A DNA stretch of 64,000 bases from Pomacea canaliculata (lineage: Eukaryota > Mollusca > Gastropoda > Architaenioglossa > Ampullariidae). Below the pieces are notes generated by a model. It worked only from the letters and a program-made list of their open reading frames with translations, ran no database searches and was not told the DNA's origin. Location of the stretch: assembly GCF_003073045.1 (NCBI RefSeq), contig NC_037599.1:4216001-4280000 (forward strand). The letters run 5' to 3'. The translations under genes were made by a program, and so were the position numbers. This document shows, piece after piece, positions 35,518 to 47,063 of the stretch. Positions within the stretch are counted from its first letter, which is position 1; the number at the start of each line of letters is the position of its first letter.

Positions 35518-37482
35518 GTGAGTACAACTCATTGACAGTGTGTGATGATACTGGTTAACTATTTTTGTGGTGAGACTGGATAACACTTTCTGTACCGATG
35601 TCTGGTGAACATGACATGTTTGTAAACAAAAAATGTTTCGTTCTGATGAACTCTTTTGTTGATAGGAAAGAGTGATGGCGAAAGCTCACTAATTGTTGTT
35701 ATACTACACTCGCTCTGGTTTAGACGAAAGGAACGACGATTTTTGTGTCAGATGTTATCACAATAATAACTGACTTTAACTGTTCGTTCTTAGTTTGTTT
35801 GTGTATAATCCACACCTGTAGTGACGCACGAGACAAACCTTTTAGCCCTCTAATGCTTCCAAACTAAAATTCACAGCAAAAGAAGTTTAATTCATGAAAA
35901 AATATAAAAAATTAATTCCTAGATCCTGCTTGTAAGGACGGCCCCACCTCAGTGCTGCACTCAGCTGTCGTGCAGTGGAGACGCACGTTAACATCCGCGG
36001 ACGCTAACCTCACCTGTCTCCCTGATTACCTGTTGAGTAAGGACGACGCTGCCGTCAGGTGCACGAGCGACGGACAACTGTTGCCGACAACTGGTGATGT
36101 CCAATGTCTGCAGAGGATCTGGAGGAACATCGTAAGCCGCTTTACGCCTCTTGACCCTCCCCTTCTTTCTTCTTTATCTCTCTTCACATCCTCTTTCTGT
36201 CTGTATATTCCCTTCTCGTTTTCTCCTCTTTTTTCCTACTCTATCTTCCCTTCCTTTCCTTCAAACTGATTGTCAACTCTCTTCTTTTTTTTGAAACTTT
36301 CGTATCGATTACTAAGGAAGACTATTAAGGAGAATGGATGGAGGAAATGTAAAACTAGTTTTAAAACGTCACAGCCCGTCACATCTAATAAAGTTGTTTT
36401 GTCTACAGGTGGGTAATGTCGAAGTCTCAATCCCTCGGACCGTGGTAGCAGGGTGGTCCATGTGCCTCACCGGAACACCGACTGGCAGGTAAGCTACAGA
36501 GCATCGGCTCCCTGTTACACTGGTGTTGGTCTGAGAGCGAGTTGTCTGTACTCATGGCTGGTGTAAACAACTAGTTTCACGAGCGCCATCTATCCGTTTA
36601 CCCTAAATTATCTCCCCTGTAAGCCTAGAAATTATTCTTTTCGTCACCGACTCGTCCCGCGTTTAACCTCATATTTAGAAAATTTCGCCTCACAAGTATT
36701 TTACCTCGCAATTGACAGAAGTGTTTTATCTCACAACTGACGAAACGGTTTTACTTCATAATGAAAGTATTTTCTGTCGTAGTTGAGGCTTTTACCTCAC
36801 AAGCTCACCTCACAATTATCGTATTTTACCTCACAACTGATGTAAGTCTTTTGAGTCATTATTAACGCATATTAACCGACTTACTTGAAAATATCTCACA
36901 ACCGACTGAGAGCGTTAATCGTGGTTGTTCTGTTGTCTAGCTTTAACATCAACATCGAGGCGGACAACACCACCGTCTCGCTGCAGACGACGTGGACGTT
37001 CGGATTGCTACCACCGGGACTACTGCAGATTGAGAACCGCTTGCTGGGCTTGCTGAGCCTGCCAGAGAGCGTGACCAACCCCCTGTCCCTCAACTCTCCC
37101 GCTCTCATCAAGGTCTCTTTCCCGTCTTCAAGTCAAGTGCAGGCAGGTCGACTTTGTGTCCTTCTCTGGGCGAGAAACATTGTAAGATGACGAGAACGAT
37201 GTGATATTAACTATTTGTTAAAGATAAGATGTTTAAATGATAATTCCGACAACAATAACTACCATTACTACGACAACGACAAGACAACGACGACGACGAC
37301 ACGACGACGATGATCTATCTTGCTATATTTTATTTCTGTTCTCCTTCTTCTGTCAATAGATCTTCGTGAACAACGTATCTGCCATGAGTTCCTCAAGGTC
37401 CTTTACCCTGGAAACGTTCAGTCACGTGGTCGTGAAAGGATCCATGTCAGTCTCCTCCCTTGACCTCTGGTGCCTCGTGTGA
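35214..37482 (+). CDS. Secreted PAN-CCP-galectin-like protein, copy 2 (exon 1 frame breaks)
   Basis: Five exons: 35214-35517, 35923-36131, 36409-36488, 36941-37142 and 37360-37482, colinear with copy 1 and with equal lengths in exons 2 and 3. Domains in order: a hydrophobic signal segment (LTILILFLACVV), PAN/apple, CCP/sushi, then the C-terminal galectin-like module ending KGSMSVSSLDLWCLV. Exons 2-5 form one clean open frame. In exon 1 no ATG is in frame with the signal segment (candidate ATGs at 35214, 35244 and 35249 are in other frames), and a second frame change is needed near 35485-35500 to meet exon 2. The residues just before the junction (VYINTDP) then match copy 1 (IYQDTDP). Exon 4 ends at a GC donor. 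A polyadenylation signal candidate lies at 38093. The role is likely extracellular recognition, inferred from domains only. Confidence 0.6.
35923..36131 (+). CDS. Copy 2 exon 2: CCP/sushi domain
   Basis: A complete sushi module with four Cys (DPACKDG, NLTCLPDYLL, AVRCTSDGQL, DVQCLQ) and Trp in VVQWRRT. About 38 of 70 residues equal copy 1 by eye. The donor is ATC|GTAAGC. Confidence 0.8.
36409..36488 (+). CDS. Copy 2 exon 3: start of C-terminal beta module
   Basis: 80 bp, acceptor TTGTCTACAG, donor CAG|GTAAGC, phases 0 and 2. It reads VGNVEVSIPRTVVAGWSMC followed by LTGTPTG. Confidence 0.7.
36660..36865. repeat. Degenerate minisatellite in intron 3 of copy 2
   Basis: Five or more imperfect units around TTTTACCTCACAACTGA, with irregular period of roughly 30-40 bp. 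Confidence 0.6.
36941..37142 (+). CDS. Copy 2 exon 4 with GC donor
   Basis: The acceptor is CTGTTGTCTAG. It reads FNINIEADNTTVSLQTTW and ends ALIKVSFPSSSQVQ. Aligning to copy 1 places the exon edge at CAG|GCAGGT, which fits the stronger consensus typical of GC-AG introns. A GT four bases later would shift the frame. Confidence 0.65.
37360..37482 (+). CDS. Copy 2 exon 5: C-terminus
   Basis: 41 codons from acceptor TCTGTCAATAG, beginning IFVNNVSAMSSS and ending SVSSLDLWCLV with TGA at 37480-37482. The VVVKGS motif near the end resembles the last conserved strand (isoleucine-glycine-aspartate region) of galectins. Confidence 0.7.
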   Translation: MFVNNVSAMSSSRSFTLETFSHVVVKGSMSVSSLDLWCLV

Positions 37483-38092
37483 AACAAGAAGTTTGGGATT
37501 TAAAGACACTTGGGGGTGTCATATTTTCCTAGTTGTTGGGAGACAGTCAAGATGCATATCGTCTGCTTCTGATGCTGATGTTGATGTCAATGCTGCTGGT
37601 GTTCTTGCAGCTGTTAATACCATTGTACTGCTGGTTGTACTTTTATTGATGCGGCGATTGTAGTTTTTGATGAGATAAATAAGCGAAAACGCTAATTTTG
37701 TCACACAAACCACTCATAATCATGTTTCTCATTCGTCTCTAAGTAATAATACAAAAAGATTTTATCCGTACCATTCGGGGTGATATTATTTCTTGTGGAG
37801 GGGGATGACTAGTAACTGCGTCCTTTCTTGTGGCCAGTCTGCTGATCTGATGATCTGTTGTTGCTGGTACATGTGAACAGCTACACAGTGCTGTTGTGAT
37901 TTTTCTGTTGTTGTTGTTGTTTTCTTTATAACATTGCTTCTTGACTGTGCATCCTGTAAGTGAATTAACTCTTAACGTATTTTCTCTACTTAAATGTTTT
38001 CACGAGGTTTGAGGTCTCCTCTCCATGGCTGTTAGGACAAGCTTCATCTTTAGTAATGTAACTCAAGCTGCTTTTCAAAAGGCAGTTCAGTC

Positions 38093-38098
38093 AATAAA
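38093..38098 (+). terminator. Polyadenylation signal candidate for copy 2
   Basis: A canonical AATAAA, about 610 nt past the stop codon of copy 2. It is the first perfect match downstream that I found. Use is not shown. Confidence 0.3.
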
Positions 38099-40597
38099 AC
38101 TGCAGACAAAATGTGTCATGCTTCGTCCTTAGTACTTAATAGGAGGATGTAATGGAGAGAAAGAGAGAAAAAACCCAAGACACTTGGATGGAATGACAGA
38201 CGAAGGAGAGAGAGAGAGAAGAGAAAGAGAAAAGAAAAAGACTGCTTGATATCAATCTTTCTTAGTACTCTTATCACTGTGCAATTGTAGGGCTAAACAT
38301 TGGGCGAGTGCTGGTGAACACGTCAATATTGTTCCAAAACAGGACTCGTGAGTCCTGAGCGATATGCTAGAACTGTTGACAAAAGTTTTTGAGTTCAGTG
38401 ACAACTACATGGACACGCGTGGTAGTTCACTGATGTATTAGGTTATTAGTCACTGGGTGTGTTCTTCTCAGGACTTCTTGCAAAAGGTTCGCATTTCGTT
38501 CAAAGAAATCAACATATTTTTGCAAGTCATAACATTGAAACGAATTGATCAACTGATATTTTTGTGATGACATATTCACTCTGGCATGACGGATTTCGAC
38601 CGACTCACACACACACACACGCGGGCGGGTTATCTGACTCCGTTCCTCTGATCTGTCGTCACGCTTGAGTGGAAACACGGCCAGCCTCAGGATGTCATCG
38701 GTTAAATCGTTGTTTATGGCTGGTGATTGCTGACGTAAACATGCGATTGCCACCCACCCATCATTCCCTGATTTCTTTCCTGTTCCTCTCTCTCTCTCTC
38801 TCTCGCAGATAGGAACATTTGCAAACATGTATGCGCTTTTACACCCACCCACCAGCCTACTCGCACACCCACACCCACATATACACGTGTGTTCATGCCT
38901 ACTGCCACTACAAGAACACCCACATACTCACCGCTTTATTAAAACCCCAAAAGAATTGTTGGTGGAAATAGAACAAATTTTTTTTAAAAAAAGACAACAT
39001 TGATTTCTCATCCACCACATATAAATAAACAACTTTAGAGGGAAGAGGGAAAGGTGAGTGTTGAAATTATGTTCATTTAATAAGCACTTTATTTGCGAGC
39101 ACAGGATGGTGGCTCAAGGGAAGTAACTTCAATGCTTGTAGTTTGCTCAAAGTAGTCTCCCATAGTTTGTGTACAGAGAGCAATGTAAGATGTGTCGACC
39201 ACAAAGTGAACATAACAGTTAAATGATTTTAGGCTTACTGCAATAATTAATGTTGCTAAATTACAGCTCTTGCTTTTAAATTTGCTGTCAGTCACACAAC
39301 TTTTAGTCTCAAGAATAAGAAAATGGAGATGTGAACAAATGAACATTCTCTGACCATGTTTATTTCGCAAAGAACATAAACATTTGCTTCCTTCTCGGTA
39401 TGTATGTCTGCCATTATGTTGTGTGTGTGTATATATATGTTTGCATATGTAATTAAGTCTGCGAGCAAAAAAAAAATTTCTGACAGACAGCAAGTTTGAT
39501 TTGATTTGATGGTCATTTATTCATGCCTTCATTTGATTGTTCTGTTTATTTTTTAATGTTTAAATTGGTCTGGATATATACATATATATATTTCATTTTG
39601 CTTTAAAAAATATAGGAAACCAGGGTTCACTTTGACTGTCTATGGGATGCAACTCCTACAGGCCAGACTCCGTTTGAAAATGAATTACTTCCTTAGACAA
39701 GAAGCCCACACTGTAACCGCTCACTACCCGCTCCAAACACTTTTCCAACTGCATCTGGTGCTTGAGAAAAGGAAAGCTATGCACACAAATACAAAAATGT
39801 TTTGTAGCTAAAGGGTTCATCTTAATTTGTCGTGAACAAAGCAAAGAAGAAATAGTGTGGATGACACTAGGTCTTTGCTAAAGTCCCTTCCGAGTTGCAG
39901 GAAATACTCACCTATTAGCCCGGACTTTCATTCTCATTGTAGTCCCAAATACCAGTTAAAATTTGTGAACCATGTAAAAATGACGAAGGACAACTGAAAA
40001 GGCTTCGCCGTTGGCTTTTTTTATGATTCTTTGTCATTCCTGAGGTGACATTCAGATCTTTGAATCATCACGTTTTCTGAATATTTCATATTGCTGATAA
40101 TAGGGAAGACCATAACAAAAGCCAAACGTCGTGGAGCACAGGAGAGAAAAAGAGGAATATTTGTTGTGGCCTGGCTATAAGGCTTCTCGAACCTTCCCAA
40201 CGTCAGCTGCAGGTCAACTGATCGATCGAGAGACACTGCCGCGACGAAGCGCTGGAGTGTGAACATTGACACTTCTGTGAGGTCATGGCGGAGAGGACAG
40301 ACTCGCAAGTCCAGCAGAGCTCCTCGATGGCAGGAGCACACTTTGGTTGTCATAGCAATCAAGAGAAGGAAAGCCCACTCAAAGATAAAAGTTTCCAGAA
40401 AAATGTCTTATAAGTCCGACGCTGCCGTTTCAGCAATAAGCCAGGGTTAACATAGGGTTAGACCAGGGAGGCCTTGTCAAACAGTGTCAGTAGAATTGTG
40501 GAGACAGGTGTGCTTCGCTGTTTTGAAACTATTACTGCAAGATATTTTTACCCTGAGACACTTACTTCCATACTCAATACAAAAACCCCAGTAAAAA

Positions 40598-40757
40598 CTC
40601 CAACAAAACCTCCAAACAAACAAAGAAACTAAAAAAACAAAAAAACAAAAACAAAAACAAACAACTAAAAAAAAAACACCAAACAACAATAAGAACAAAA
40701 AAACAACAAAACAAAACAAAAACAAAAAAACAAACAAACAAACCAAAAACAAACTGA
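40598..40757. repeat. A/C-rich low-complexity block
   Basis: Degenerate CAAA/CAAAAA units; reverse-strand Phe/Val/Leu-rich frames are artefacts. Confidence 0.9.
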
Positions 40758-41723
40758 AGCAACCCCAACTAAACAAAAAGCAGGTCTTGATATTTTCACA
40801 ATAGTACATTGATTATAATCTTTCCGAATTATCATATACTGAGATCCCGGTATTAATCGATGTCTTGGTAATTCCTCAGTACACTCGTATTGTCACAGCG
40901 ATTACCATTTCTTGACATAATGGTAAGAATCGCATCCTCACTCAATTTTCCAATCATATAAGGTTGTCCCTTTCACAATCTGCTTGAAGAAAAGGTGTGC
41001 GGATTTTCAAAGACTTTAACATTTAGTTGTACCTGACATACAAAGCTAAAAATCCATGCTCTCCGCTAGGCCAGAACCGATTTTTTTCCCTCAAATTTGC
41101 ACACTGAGGGTTCTGTTACAACTTTATTTTGGGATTAAACATGCTTGAAACGAAAAACGTGTTCCATCTACTGCAGAAATATATCTACAGCAGAGTTCGA
41201 CAAAAATTGTGACACAATTAAAGTAAACATAAAATTTCTCTTTTTTTTTTCCTTTCCTCTCCAGCTACCCCACCTACTCTCTCTCTCTCATCTATCTATC
41301 TCTCTCTCTGCGAGTGTTATAGATCCACAGTGTCTGACGCCTTTCATCCTTGCTTTATGACTACAGCCATTTTACATCTTCCCGGAAAACCGATCGACCT
41401 CAATTGCCCTCAATAATTATCATAATCATCTGTTTACAGAGGCAGGCGAGCGGAAAAAAAAATCAACTCAATTATTACTGATTGTGCTTAGTAAGAACTT
41501 TTTGTATGCACTCGCGCGAGCACGTGCACAAACACACACGCATAATCCCATCCATGCACACACACACACACGTCGCGCGCGCACGCTCTCTCTCTCTCTC
41601 TCGCACACACACACACCTATACGAGTGTGAACACACACAACTCACATATTCTCATTTTTCTTGGTCGGCTGCCTATGTTTATATATTTGTATGCTTGTCT
41701 GTCTTTCATTTTCTAAATTTAAT

Positions 41724-41745
41724 GGTTAGGGTTAGGGTTAGGGTT
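41724..41745. repeat. Interstitial telomere-like TTAGGG repeat
   Basis: 22 bp of perfect GGTTAG periodicity, three and a half units of the animal telomere hexamer. Confidence 0.8.
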
Positions 41746-44700
41746 CGTCCATCCTTCCACATCAGATCACGCGACACACTTCGTATCAGACCACTCCCCC
41801 TTGATGTCTCACAGGAAGACTAACGGCCACAGTTTTCAATTTCTTCATAAATGTCAGGTGGAAAATTACCCACAACAGGTCTGCGACACCGACAACATGT
41901 TAAGAAGCCATGCAGCTCCACAATGTTTGCAGCTCAGTGGGGGTCAACTTACCCGGGATAACAGGAACAACGCGCAGGAGAAGACAACTGGGTGAAGTAG
42001 TGTGCAGAGTTACCTCTCCTGGTGATTGCTATGTGAAGGGAAAGGCGTGGAGAACTACTTTTTCTGTGGGTTGCCTGAAGACAAGTCGCTTTCCGGGGTG
42101 AAAAATGAACAATGTATTAGCACAGTGTGCCGTTAACTGCCGGCTTACCTTAGGCTCACCTCACACGGTGTGATTAAATAGAATAACTTTGTAACAACAA
42201 AGAGGTAACACAGAGGTAGCATTACAGCGCGTAAATGTAGCAATGATGTAGCATAGAGACCACACAAGAGATAGAGAGATAGAGAGATAATTTTGGCAGT
42301 TCTCTGCAGAGGGTGGATTAATCAGCTCGTAGAAGCGGGAAAAAAGATGAATTTTGTAGATGGTGAAAGCACGTGACTGATGCCGTACTAACTTGTGGTT
42401 GGCTCGTGTGGAGAAGGAGACGATTCAGAAGTAGTAGCTTGAGGCAGGATGGTGGAGGAGGAATGGAGGATGCAAAGGCGAGCTTCTTTTCCTTTGACTG
42501 TGTAAGGCTGGCTACAGCAGTGACCTTTCTTGACCTTTTAACCGTGCGGCCGGTGCGAGGTGACATGTTTGAGGTGACAATTTCATTTTCTTCTAGTTTT
42601 TTCTCCCTTTCTTTCTCTCTCTCTCTCTGTTTGCAAGCTAGTTGTTCTCTTGCAACCGGGTATCGACCTCCTCTCTTAGGCACCTTGATGGACAGTCTTT
42701 GAAAAGGTGTCGTAACTGGTCACGTGACGAAACAAGTTGCAGGTCGTTGTTCCTCGTGTCCCAGAAGACTGGCGACAGTACTTCACACACAATCCGCTGT
42801 TGTTGCCACTAAATGAAAAGACAACCTCTATGCTTCACACTAAAGTCAGAGAATTTCGCTGCTCATCCATTTCCCTAACCACGCACATTTTATTATATTA
42901 ATATATTAGGACTTTGATGGGAAGAAAACATTAAGAAATGACAAGATAATGAACCATAACAATAGGTGATGCCCTATGAAGAATATGTTTCACAGAGGTA
43001 ATGGAGAAAAGTATAGGGAGTCGGAGAATTGGAAATGCTTCTGTCTTTATGTGTGTGTGATTGTGTGTGTGAGTGTGTGTGTGTGTGAGTGACATAATTC
43101 AAAGACTATTAAAGACCCTGTCGATTTTACAGAATCGAATTTTCCCGAGCAGGCACGCATATTCTGCTGTCAACCCTCTTTGTTCTGGGCCACGTCGATA
43201 AACTCTCCACAGCCGCAATATTCACAGACAGACGAGCACATCTCACCCCAGCAGGGATTGCAGTCATTAAGAGCATTCCAGCTGCGAGCTTCGCAACCGC
43301 TGCTCACCCAAAATAGGCGACTGCGCATGACTGCTTCTTCCTGTCCTCTGTCGCCATTGCTGCACGTGCCAGTGGGTTTTGTTCTGCGGAGACCGTCTCA
43401 TCCAAAATAAAGATGGAGGAAGAAGCTCTTCGTCACGTAAGAGAGAGGGAAAGATAAAAATGGAATAATATGGAGGAACAGTCCGTGCTTGAGGGAAGAT
43501 TTTTACACTCACGTTGGAGGTAATAATTGTCTGGAGACAGAAGGACCACGGGATGCGTTGACAAGGGACCTCCAATCACTGTGCTGGTGTTACTGGTTCT
43601 TGCAATCCGATTCGATTCATCTCGCAGGACGAACAATTGCAAAATTGCACTGTTTGAAGAACAGTTCCAATGTTTTTTCTTCTTCTCCCTCCCACGTTCG
43701 CTGAGCATGTTTCAGTCCTTGCCGACAAGGATTAGCAGACTTTTCCCGAGATGTCTTTTGCTGGGAGGAGCAATCGTTGCCTCAGTTAGTGTCGCTGTGC
43801 CGGAGTTCGTTTGAGGAGATGAAGCAGAAGCAGACAGCACGTAGAAGCTATTATTAGCCATATGCAAATGATCGTTTGAAAGAAAAAAAAACCCCCAAAA
43901 CACAGACCTACTTGCTCCCTAAAAATGAAACACCAGCATACCCTTAAAGGAAATAGCTTTGAAATTGTCAGACGGTAGTAAAACTAGTCAGACAACTGAT
44001 GATTTAAAAAATATTATAGACCTGGAACATATAAAAGGGGAACGAAGCAAAGAAAATGTTGCCCCCGACATCTACACAAACTACATTGTAACAATAGAGC
44101 AACAGCCTCGCAGACAGAAAGACGAGTGGAAGAAATGAGGGACAAACAAATCGCACAGGCGGAGAAAGGCTGTGATTTACGGCAGTTATTTTGTGTTATC
44201 ATCTCAAATAATTACAAATAAATGTCAATCTCAATCATCGATATTTTTTTATTTTTAGCTGGCATGTGGATGAGTCGTTGGGGTGTGCATGATGTACATC
44301 TGGCAGAAACTATTCTGACAGGAGCTTCGTTGGTCTCCCCTGTGTGCCCTCTCCTCACAATAACTAGCAGCAATAAAAAAAGAAAAGGTAGAAGACAAGT
44401 GGTGGATAGAAAGGAAAGAAAGGGAAATAATAAGCATGAAGCAAGAAGTAACAAAACGAAGAGACGAAAGGAAAAGAGTCACAAGAAAAGATAGAAGAGA
44501 GAGGGTGAGAGACGGGAGAAGAGAATATAATCATACACTATTAAACTTTTTTGGTATAGATGTTTACATTTATGCTAATGATTTTTTTAAATTCAAATGA
44601 AATGCAATTTCGTTTGCATTTTAAAAAATATTTAATAATTTGACTAACACGTTTAAACTTGGGTTAAGTATTTCCTACTGTGAGAACTATTAGCACGCCA

Positions 44701-46139
44701 AACCTGAAGCAAATAAATATGAGCACAGACATAAACAAAAAGTTACAAGAGGTGTCTGGTCTCTAATAGCGGAGTGATAACTAAAACTATGTGTTCAGGT
44801 GTTTGTATTGTAGAAGATCTTGTCACTAAGAGACGAGACTTGGAAAATGAAAATAGGATGATAGTGTTTATCTGAAACTTATCATTTATATGTTCACTTC
44901 CGTTGGTCTCTAATTACAAATGGATACTAAGTAAAACGAAGGTGTTTATAGAAAATTATCTTTTATTATTGTCGACTATAACATAGAGACATATTTCTTG
45001 ATCAGTACCCGTTCTGCTCAAGCAGGAAGAGCTCCATGTTACTATTGGTAGTGGGAGAAAAACCTGTAATTGTCATAAATCTTTGTAGGTCAGCGTGTTA
45101 CATTTTTACTGCAGACATATTTATATCTTTATCTACACTATTTGATATATATTTAAATATTCTCTATAATAGAGTATTGACATGTTGTTGTAGTGTCACG
45201 TCCATCCACTCACTCAACCACCCACAAACATATCTATCAGTTGGTTGCTTTTACTTCACTCACACACCATCCACACCACCGACAAAGTATGCGTAGAGTG
45301 CATTGCTGCTTGGCCAGAGGATTGAAAAAAATCCCCTAAAATAAATCTGTGACCGGTCTTCCAGTAGACGATAAGATAGACGAAGCAGTGAGCTGCTTGT
45401 TTAGACTGACAACTCCCGACTGACAATCAGGTGACAGCGCCACGCAGGCCAACAGATTACTAAAGCCGTTAATACGCCGCTTCATGCAAGCGGGGCCCAC
45501 AGCGGCACTTGACAGCAGCCTCGGTGTCAGCCCCCGTCATGGCAGCCGTGTGCGTGTTTGCACGTGCGCTCCCTCCCGTCACCTGACTGCAGGCGTCAAG
45601 ACAACGGGCCGACACCCGGCATCGTTTTTCCACACCGCCGCGTGGCGAGATCCAGTCCCACAGGCCCGTCCGGCATTTTCCACCGCCAACCTCCGCAGCC
45701 TCCTCCGGGCCTTGTAATCTCATCTGATGCTTTCAAAGAGGCGCATATACAAAAGCTTATCTATATTCTAGTAGCCCTGCAGGCATGGTGGATAAAGAGG
45801 TGTTCAGTTTGCGACTGTTCACGCCGACAGCGTGTAGATAGCATTTCATCTGATGACCGCACTGCATGCTGGGACACAAAGCATTTTTTTAAATATTCAA
45901 CTTGCAGACAACTAATCTGCGAGAAAGCCAATAATCCTCATAAGGTATGGGCATAAAACAACAAAAAGTCCAGGGTGCATATGGTGGAAGCAAGTAAAAG
46001 CTACATGTGAACAGAGCAGACAGTAGTAAAGCTCTGTGGTCTCCAGTGTACTTGAGCTGAAAATAGTCCGCGCGGAATATTTTGACAGGGAACATGAACA
46101 TGAACTTTTCTGACTCTGAACCTGGAACGTTTGCTGTGA

Positions 46140-46405
46140 CTTACTCTAGTGACTAGTACTACAAGATGCACCACACTGCAGTATTACAAGGTGGACTAAC
46201 TCTTGTAATACAACGAGGGTTAAAGGGGAACTAACTCTAGTGCTTTAAGATGCACTAACTCTAGTATTACAAGGCGGTCTAACTCTTGTAACACAAGGTG
46301 TATTAACGCTAGTTCTACAAGGTGGGCTAGGTCTAGTATTACAGGGAGACAAACTCTTGTACTATCATGTGGACTAACTCTAGTACTGCAAGGTAGACTA
46401 ACGAA
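46140..46405. repeat. Minisatellite, unit near 25-30 bp
   Basis: About ten imperfect units around ACTAACTCTAGTATTACAAG, alternating CTAGT and CTTGT variants. The reverse strand reads as a repetitive Leu/Val/Glu peptide, which is a by-product of the repeat. Confidence 0.85.
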
Positions 46406-46896
46406 GAAAAAGGATTGTCCACCCGTTTCTCTTTTAAATATCAATGATGACTCAGCTTTTTTTCAAGTAATTAGGGCATCATACGAAGGACGAGTATAAA
46501 ACTATTTACATTTAGCAGAATAGTAAATAGCCACAGAATATTCCTAGTCTATTCATGTTAACAGATATTTTCATTTGTTTTCTAGAACTATTTTATTTTA
46601 AATTTCGTTTCATTTGAGAGTGTGTGTGTGTGTGCGCACGAGTAACGATGAATGTGTTCTTTTCACTCATTTTTTTTTTCTCATCTGTCTGTTATCACTG
46701 TATAAAAGCTTTGTTGTAAATCTGTTTCTGTGCGCGTGAGTTTGTGTTGTTGAGCTCTCGAGCGCGTGCATTGATGTTCCACAAACACACAGTCCTTCAG
46801 GAAGACTGATGCCAGAAACAGCTGCTGAACCTGACAACGAGCAGGCGGACACCAATGAAGGACGAGAAATAACGGACTCAATGAGGTCACCGTGAC

Positions 46897-47063
46897 CTGC
46901 TTTCTCGCGAGGTTTCCCAGCCTGCAATGCGCGCCAGCATCTCTCCATGTTGGCCTCATGGAGGACTCCGACAGTCTGAAGGCACTCACACATCGATTTA
47001 CGAAGCAGACATCGTGTTGTCTTGTAGTCTTTTGTTTTTGAGTGAAAAAACTTCTGGAAGCTT
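46897..47063 (-). CDS. Possible exon of a Cys-rich secreted protein
   Basis: A 167-bp segment on the minus strand begins after TGCAG (47068-47064) and reaches CAG|GTCACG. It reads SFQKFFHSKTKDYKTTRC, then LLRKSMCECLQTVGV, then HEANMERCWRALQAGK. The regular Cys spacing and amphipathic helical look are unlike the surrounding chance frames. The donor is weak and no neighbouring exon was found, so this may be a stranded or unrecognised part of a gene. No family is assigned. Confidence 0.3.

Larger units (their letters stand above)
38100..46896. other. 8.8 kb without a supported gene
   Basis: Open frames here are short or low-complexity. Contents include CT and CA microsatellites (38.79, 41.27-41.62 kb), an A/C-rich block (40598-40757), a TTAGGG tract (41724-41745), a CpG-richer patch (45.43-45.72 kb) and a minisatellite (46140-46405). 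Nothing with convincing splice sites was seen. Confidence 0.4.

Noticed and set aside
46220-46444. Leu/Val/Glu-rich repetitive frame on the minus strand
   Set aside because: It is a translation of the minisatellite at 46140-46405.
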